Shown: in pieces, positions 61,125 through 64,000 of the stretch
Numbering within the stretch: the first letter of the stretch is position 1
Layout of the letters: each line of letters starts with the position of its first letter
Assembly: GCA_963763755.1 (NCBI GenBank)
Contig: CAVXQE010000012.1
Span: 868,001 to 932,000, forward strand
From: Gaiellasilicea sp963763755
Lineage (GTDB): Bacteria > Actinomycetota > Thermoleophilia > Gaiellales > Gaiellaceae
DNA length: 64,000 nucleotides
Reading direction: 5' to 3'
Notes under the pieces: generated by a model
Seen by the model: only the letters and a program-made list of their open reading frames with translations
The model's database searches: none
Told to the model about the DNA's origin: nothing
Position numbers and translations under genes: made by a program

Positions 61125-61352
61125 GTGTTCCCCTCGCCCGACCTGCTCCACCAGCTCGTCAGCGACCGGCAGCAGGATCTGCTCCGATCCGCCGCCGCCA
61201 GGAACTCCGAGCCCAGCCGCGTCCGCAGGCACCTTGCGCGATCGCTCCGACGTACGGCGGACCGGCTCGACGCGGCGACCGCCGCGCCCAGCTCGATCAG
61301 CGGCACACACCCCGGACGCGGCTTGCCGACGTCCGGGGTCAGTGGGTTCTGA
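61125..61352 (+). CDS. Small basic protein under ArsR-type control
   Basis: A 75-residue protein: VFPSPDLLHQLVSDRQQDLLRSAAARNSEPSRVRRHLARSLRRTADRLDAATAAPSS. The middle is strongly basic and helical, which may bind nucleic acid or a membrane. The GTG at 61125 has a strong ribosome-binding site (AAAAGGAGTAACC). The tail is read through a hairpin (61309-61339) and ends TSGVSGF, so the last 20 residues could be non-functional. No family recognised. Confidence 0.6.
   Translation: MFPSPDLLHQLVSDRQQDLLRSAAARNSEPSRVRRHLARSLRRTADRLDAATAAPSSISGTHPGRGLPTSGVSGF
61309..61339. terminator. Bidirectional hairpin between convergent genes
   Basis: ACCCCGGAC (61309-61317) and GTCCGGGGT (61331-61339) form a 9-bp stem with a 13-nt loop. 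It ends on the last base of the hydrolase stop. GTCCGGGGTCAG (61331-61342) repeats the start of the palindrome at 12525. Confidence 0.55.
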
Positions 61353-62061
61353 GAAAAGCCTCGATCAGCGCCCTCGCCCGCGCCGAGCCGGCGACGAGCG
61401 CGACGCCGTGCTGACCTCCCGGCAAGACCTGGAGACGCTTGTCGGCCGCCGCCGTCGCCGCGTACATCTCACGGGCGTCGTCGGAGAAGTCGTAGCCGGC
61501 GTTGTCGTCGTCTTCGGCGGCGACGTAGAGCACCGGTACGCGTAACCGCTTCGCAGTCGCCGCTGCGTTCATCCCCATGAACCGCGCCGGGCCCGAGACG
61601 CTGACGACGCCGTCGACCGCAGGCATCACGCTCGCGCCGGCGACAAGCGAGGCGATCCCGCCCATCGACGCCCCGACGAAGAAGACCTTCTGCTTCCCGC
61701 GCTTGCGCATGACCTTCGCAGCGCCGTCCAGGTCGCTCGCGAGGCGGTTCCCGGCCGTTCCGGCGCGCGCTTGCGAGAGACCATGGCCACGGAAGTCGAT
61801 CGCGAAGGCCGTGTAGCCCAGCCGCGCGAGCCTGCGCGCGTACGGGACCCACTCGCACAAGCTGCCCTGCGACTGGTGGCCGAGGATGACCACGGTTCGC
61901 CCGCTGCCGAAGAGGTGGCCGATGAGCTTCGTCCCGTCAGCCGCGCGGAAGCTCACGTCAGCGCCCTCGGCGCAGGAGTAGCCGACGCGGTCGGCGCCGG
62001 CGGTCGCCGTCGAGGCGACAGAGCCGGCAAGAAGCGCGAGCAGCAGGAGCCCTCGTCTCAC
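61339..62061 (-). CDS. Secreted alpha/beta-hydrolase
   Basis: A 240-residue exported hydrolase. MRRGLLLLALLAGSVASTATAGA is the signal peptide. VVILGHQSQGSLCEWV is the oxyanion region, FFVGASMGGIASLVAG the nucleophile serine, VAAEDDDNAGYDF the acid and GGQHGVALVAG the histidine. GTG start with AGGTG upstream. It resembles the BAAT/dienelactone-hydrolase group. The region ahead (TTTAG-CACTA-CTAAA, 62071-62085) is an inverted repeat and might be an operator. Confidence 0.82.
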   Translation of the reverse strand: MRRGLLLLALLAGSVASTATAGADRVGYSCAEGADVSFRAADGTKLIGHLFGSGRTVVILGHQSQGSLCEWVPYARRLARLGYTAFAIDFRGHGLSQARAGTAGNRLASDLDGAAKVMRKRGKQKVFFVGASMGGIASLVAGASVMPAVDGVVSVSGPARFMGMNAAATAKRLRVPVLYVAAEDDDNAGYDFSDDAREMYAATAAADKRLQVLPGGQHGVALVAGSARARALIEAFLRTH

Positions 62062-62113
62062 TCACACCTGTTTAGCACTACTAAATCCGCCTGGCAAGGC
62101 CGGAGCGAGGCGT

Positions 62114-62119
62114 TAGCCT
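62114..62119 (+). promoter_or_regulatory. Leaderless -10 of the SnoaL-like gene
   Basis: TAGCCT on the plus strand, 6 nt before the GTG at 62126. Confidence 0.45.
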
Positions 62120-62125
62120 CCCGGG

Positions 62126-62452
62126 GTGAGCCTGCTCGAGGAGCACGTCGAGCGTTTCAACCAGGGAGTCCGCAGCGGCGACTTCACGCCGATGGTGGCC
62201 GCGTTCGCCGAGGACGCGGAGCTGCACTTCGAAGGCGTCCCGGCCGGCCCGTTCGTCGGCCGCGACGCGATCGACGCCGCGTACCGCGAGCAGCCGCCCG
62301 ACGACGAGATCGAGATCCTCGGCTCCGAGGAGCGGGACGGTGTCGTCGTGGCGCGCTACGCGTGGCTGCGCGACGAAGGCCGGCAGGCGGGCGAGATGCT
62401 GCTGACGCCGCGCGACGATCAGATCCAGAAGCTCGTCGTCACGTTCGGCTAG
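62126..62452 (+). CDS. SnoaL/NTF2-like protein
   Basis: A 108-residue alpha+beta barrel protein: LEEHVERFNQGVRSGDFTPMVAAFAEDAELHFEGVPAGPFVGRDAIDAAYREQPPDD is the family start; GVVVARYAWLRDE and AGEMLLTPRDDQIQKLVVTFG the later strands. The family includes isomerases, hydrolases and ligand carriers, so no reaction can be named. It precedes a glyoxalase-like gene by 61 nt. Confidence 0.85.
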   Translation: MSLLEEHVERFNQGVRSGDFTPMVAAFAEDAELHFEGVPAGPFVGRDAIDAAYREQPPDDEIEILGSEERDGVVVARYAWLRDEGRQAGEMLLTPRDDQIQKLVVTFG

Positions 62453-62513
62453 AGCTCGAGCGGGTCTATATCTTCCGTCCGAAATCGCCACGACGAGCGG
62501 AGGATCGCACGCA

Positions 62514-62886
62514 ATGGAGCTCATCCACACCTGCTACCGGATCACCGAATCCGGACAAGTCCATCGCCTTCTACGAGGCGCTTGGCTTCGAGAAGCGTCG
62601 CGAATTGCCGATTCGCGAGGAGGCAATGAACTACTTCATGGGCCTGCCCGGCGACGACGACCGGCTGGAGCTGACGTACAACTTCGGGGTCGACTCGTAC
62701 GAGCTCGGCAGCGGCTACGGCCACATCGCGATCACCGTGGACGACATGGACGCAACGCTCGAACGGCTCGCCGGCCAGGGGATCGAGCCCGAGCGGCCGA
62801 AGTACCAGGTGAGCGAAGGCGGCTCGTTCATCGCCTTCGTCCGCGATCCCGACGACTACCGGGTCGAGCTGATCGAACGCAAGTAG
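62514..62886 (+). CDS. Lactoylglutathione lyase-like VOC protein, one frame break
   Basis: About 125 residues like glyoxalase I: MELIHTCYRIT, PDKSIAFYEALGFEKRRELPI, MNYFMGLPGDDDRLELTYNFG, GYGHIAITVDDMDATLERL and FVRDPDDYRVELIERK. The metal ligands (His5, Glu near 51, His, Glu) are kept. The frame changes near 62546; CG restored in CACCG gives YRITANPDKSIAFY. GGAGG lies before the ATG, and TATATC about 40 nt upstream. In many Actinomycetota such proteins may use mycothiol instead of glutathione. Confidence 0.85.
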
Positions 62887-62890
62887 AGCC

Positions 62891-63544
62891 GTGGAGACAC
62901 CACCGCCGCTCTACGGACCACAGCAGTCGCGTTTCGCCCGGTATCTCGAGCGGCGGGAACAGCGCCATCCGGATCCCGAGGCGCGCGAGCTGCGGCGTCG
63001 AGCGCTCGCAGGGCTGCGCGGAAACGTGATCGAGGTCGGTTCTGGCGACGGGCGCTCGTTCGAGCACTACCCGCCGGGCGTTGAACGCCTGCTCGCGGTC
63101 GAGCCAGACGCCACCGCGCGTGTGGCTGCGGCGAACCGTGCGCTCGACGCCGTGATTCCGATCGAGGTCGTCGACGGCACGGCGGAGACGTTGCCTGCGG
63201 AAAGCGGCGCATTCGACGCGGCGGTTCTGATGGGAGTTCTCTGCAGCGTCCACGATCCCGCCGCAGCGCTCGGCGAGTTGCGGCGCGTCCTGAAACCAGG
63301 CGGCGAGCTCCGCTTCTGGGAGCACGTTCGCTCGGGGAACGCCGCGTTCCGAGCACTGCAGCACGCCACCGACTCGCTCTTCTGGACGAAGGCACTCGGC
63401 GGCTGCGAGACGACGCGGGACACCATGGCCGCCATTCGCGCAGCGGGATTCGAGATCGTGACACTCGAGCGAGGCTTCCACTCGTCGTCTCTCGTCACGA
63501 TCACGTCAGCGCCGTACATCCTCGGCGCTGCGCTCGCCGCCTAG
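62891..63544 (+). CDS. Class I SAM-dependent methyltransferase
   Basis: A 217-residue methyltransferase. NVIEVGSGDGRSFEHYPPGVERLLAVEPD holds the SAM loop and acidic ribose ligand, FDAAVLMGVLCSVHDPAAALGELRRVLKPGGELRFWEHVRS the motif IV/post-I region typical of UbiE-like enzymes (H in WEHVRS). The C-terminus (FEIVTLERGFHSSSLVTITSAPYILGAALA) fits the same branch. GTG start 5 nt after the glyoxalase stop, so the two are coupled. Confidence 0.85.
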   Translation: METPPPLYGPQQSRFARYLERREQRHPDPEARELRRRALAGLRGNVIEVGSGDGRSFEHYPPGVERLLAVEPDATARVAAANRALDAVIPIEVVDGTAETLPAESGAFDAAVLMGVLCSVHDPAAALGELRRVLKPGGELRFWEHVRSGNAAFRALQHATDSLFWTKALGGCETTRDTMAAIRAAGFEIVTLERGFHSSSLVTITSAPYILGAALAA

Positions 63545-63604
63545 CCCGACAGCTCGTCCACTTGGGGTGATGCGCCGGCGCGTGCGACCCGACATCGTCG
63601 GCGC

Positions 63605-64000
63605 GTGGCCAACGAAGGTCGACCACGGACGCTCGCCGCGGCCGCGCGGCTCGCGGGAGCAGGCTGCCTGGGCGTCATCGCCGCCCTCGCGCTGGGCTCC
63701 TGCGGTGGCGGCGGCGGTGAGGCCCTTGGAACTGGAGCCGTGACCCGCTCGATCCCGACCACCCTCTCGACGCCGGCCCGAACCGAGCCCGCCGCGCCGC
63801 CGGTGACGATCACCGAGACCGCGGTGGTGACGGAGACGGTGACCGAGCCCGGAGCGACCGTGACCGAGACGGCACCCGCGACGACGGAGCCCGCCGCGCC
63901 GGCTGTGACGGAGACCGTGACGGAGACGGTGACGGAAACGGAGACCCAGACGGTCACCGAAACAGCACCGCAGGCCGTCACGACGACGGTCACGACGACT
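63605..64000 (+). CDS. Lipoprotein with VTET-rich linker (runs off window end)
   Basis: From GTG 63605 the frame stays open to the last base (132 codons). ARLAGAGCLGVIAALALGSCGGGGG is a lipoprotein signal: the lipobox LGSC places the lipidated cysteine near residue 33. After a Gly run comes a Thr/Val/Glu/Pro-rich stretch with V-T-E-T and T-V-T-E units repeated about ten times (from about 63810). This is a flexible wall-crossing linker, and a folded domain is probably beyond the window. The open frame on the other strand over the same bases is its shadow. Confidence 0.7.
   Translation, partial: MANEGRPRTLAAAARLAGAGCLGVIAALALGSCGGGGGEALGTGAVTRSIPTTLSTPARTEPAAPPVTITETAVVTETVTEPGATVTETAPATTEPAAPAVTETVTETVTETETQTVTETAPQAVTTTVTTT

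Noticed and set aside
63541..63993. A 150-codon minus-strand frame rich in VSVTVSV
   Set aside because: It is the antisense of the VTET repeat of the lipoprotein; the plus-strand frame has a signal peptide with lipobox, the minus frame nothing recognisable.

Overview
The window is 64 kb of high-GC bacterial chromosome packed with about 85 genes, with no RNA gene, prophage, insertion sequence or CRISPR array that I can see. Gene content (murI-rph-rdgB order, a PimA-like glycosyltransferase, a DnaQ/GIY-YIG nuclease behind an actinobacterial-type LexA box, a DUF6458 protein, many GTG starts and leaderless promoters) points to Actinomycetota. Thermoleophilia (Gaiellales or Solirubrobacterales) is the most likely class, but that is inference from protein style, not a phylogenetic test.

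Layout. 1-11.7 kb: end of an MFS transporter, uracil-DNA glycosylase, acylphosphatase, guaB-guaA, a PfkB sugar-phosphate kinase with a D,D-carboxypeptidase, a LysM protein, pyrF, a LexA-controlled nuclease, HU and pyrE. 11.7-20.5 kb: YihY membrane protein, the rdgB-mgtC-rph-murI block, small enzymes, an AlkA-type glycosylase and an NlpC/P60 hydrolase. 20.5-25.4 kb: a homogentisate-pathway cluster (hppD, CDF transporter, FAH-family protein, hmgA, HAD phosphatase). 25.4-32.8 kb: EamA and MFS transporters, FabL-like reductase, methyltransferase, proline dehydrogenase and a coiled-coil protein. 32.8-46.8 kb: xseAB, cyclic-nucleotide-binding protein, glycerate kinase, PimA-like glycosyltransferase with its membrane partner, an RTX-type secreted protein, an adenosine deaminase homologue and cystathionine beta-synthase. 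46.8-57.6 kb: purM-purN-purH and purL-purF, with CtaG, several VOC proteins and an anti-sigma-type ATPase between them. 57.6-64 kb: two EamA transporters, an ArsR regulator facing a small gene, and a lipoprotein with a VTET-rich linker that runs off the end. Together the purine genes give most late steps to IMP plus IMP to GMP, all on the minus strand in separate blocks.

Two window-wide signals stand out. First, about 26 reading-frame breaks in 20 genes can nearly all be repaired by restoring one CG dinucleotide (in two cases two) in a CGCG/GCGC tract. This looks like a systematic consensus error, so these genes are annotated as full-length CDSs, not pseudogenes. Second, about 20 transcription units have a TANNNT -10 hexamer exactly 6-8 nt before the start codon, so leaderless mRNA appears to be the normal start mode; this fixes several unusual starts (TTG for guaB, probably CTG for purL). 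Convergent genes often end on a shared CTAG or inside a small palindrome. I found no clear undescribed multi-gene system; the best regulatory discovery is the LexA box in the spacer of the leaderless promoter of the DnaQ-GIY-YIG-UVR nuclease.
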